Source of the DNA: Coprinellus micaceus
Taxonomy: Eukaryota > Basidiomycota > Agaricomycetes > Agaricales > Psathyrellaceae
Direction: 5' to 3'
NCBI GenBank assembly: GCA_951394405.1
Contig: OX596342.1
Location: 868,001 to 932,000 of the forward strand
Length of the DNA: 64,000 nucleotides
Part shown: one piece after another, positions 63,503-64,000 of the stretch
Numbering within the stretch: the first letter of the stretch is position 1
Layout: each line of letters starts with the position of its first letter
Notes under the pieces: generated by a model
Database searches by the model: none
Seen by the model: the letters and a program-made list of their open reading frames with translations, nothing else
What the model was told of the DNA's origin: nothing
Made by a program: the position numbers and the translations under genes

Positions 63503-64000
63503 TCAAGAGGATCGGCAGACAAGCTCTGCGTCCCAATCGTCAGAGCCCACACCACGGGGAACTATGAATAGGCCAGACGGGTCCACGTCGTTCTTGATCC
63601 TCTTAAGCCTCGGGTAATGGGAGCCCCAGAATGCTTTCTTGAAGTCGACTTCGTGAAGTGAGGCCTATGGATATGTTTCAGTCAGCGAAGTTTGGCTTTG
63701 GGCTGCAAAGTACTCCTACCTCGTTCAAGTATGCCGCGGAGTCCGTCGTGATGGAGTCCAGAATAATGGTACCGTCTTTCAAGCGTTGCTGGGCGGCGTG
63801 GATGGTTTCAGCAGAAGCGCCCTCCTCCCAGTTCTCGCTGATGTAGACTTCTGCGAGTGCGTTCCTCCAGCCGGGGTGGACGCCTGTGGAATCTTTGTCT
63901 TGTCGGAGGACGGCCCCGCCAGCGATGTAGCTATGCCAGAGGGTAAGTACCGTCCTTATGAAAGAGGGCGCTCGAGATGAACGCGACTTACTTGATGGCG
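63503..64000 (-). CDS. FAD-binding oxidoreductase, BBE type (3' end only)
   Basis: The gene runs off the right edge. Exons seen: 64000-63992 (partial), 63930-63720 and 63664-63503. The C-terminal FKKAFWGSHYPRLKRIKNDVD, then PSGLFIVPRGVGSDDW, is the berberine-bridge (BBE) domain of FAD-linked oxidases. HPGWRNALAEVYISENW just upstream belongs to the substrate-binding part. These enzymes carry covalently bound FAD and oxidise sugars, alkaloids or other metabolites, often outside the cell. The FAD-binding half is beyond the window, so nothing can be said about a signal peptide or completeness. Confidence 0.88.

Noticed and set aside
63600..63615. CTTAAGCCTCGGG resembling the inverted ends of the 30-kb element
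   Set aside because: It lies inside the conserved BBE coding exon (YPRLK) and has no partner repeat, so it is coincidence.

Overview
The window looks like nuclear DNA of a basidiomycete, most likely an Agaricomycete. Genes carry many 46-70 nt introns with GT-AG borders. The host genes include DUF6699, MYND-finger, profilin, dolichyldiphosphatase and TFIIIC types. The repeats are a chromovirus-type Gypsy element, a Helitron-like helicase and F-box families. I cannot name the species. All exon models were built by hand from splice-site phase and agreement between paralogues.

Left host flank (1-7450): a secreted repeat protein (941-2094) and two tandem MYND zinc-finger paralogues on the minus strand (4560-2426 and 7184-5017).

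Centre (7451-47837): one minus-strand Gypsy LTR retrotransposon whose two identical 205-bp LTRs now lie about 40 kb apart, still flanked by the same 5-bp duplication ATAGG. Two later insertions split it. A 479-bp MITE (39563-40041) interrupts pol. A 29.9-kb element (8532-38398), bounded by the inverted repeat CCGAGGCTTTAAGCC, sits in a third retrotransposon ORF whose halves are 38587-38399 and 8531-7998. The large insert encodes a 2,499-residue Helitron-type Rep/helicase with a possible cysteine-peptidase tail. It also carries four F-box-like genes, two copies of one uncharacterised multi-exon gene, two copies of another, and one gene of a third uncharacterised family. This nested, cargo-carrying Helitron-like element is the main discovery in the window.

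Right host flank (47838-64000): ordinary genes. In order they are a DUF6699 protein (-), dolichyldiphosphatase (-) sharing a divergent promoter with a TFIIIC 90-kDa-type subunit (+), a second secreted acidic-repeat protein related to the one at 941 and sharing its core promoter layout (+), a lactonase/beta-propeller protein (-), a coiled-coil hypothetical protein (+), profilin (+), an aldo/keto reductase with a hydrophobic tail (+), and the 3' end of a BBE-type FAD oxidoreductase (-).

Order of events, inferred: the Gypsy element inserted recently (identical LTRs). The MITE and the 30-kb element came after it, so the 30-kb element has itself moved recently.
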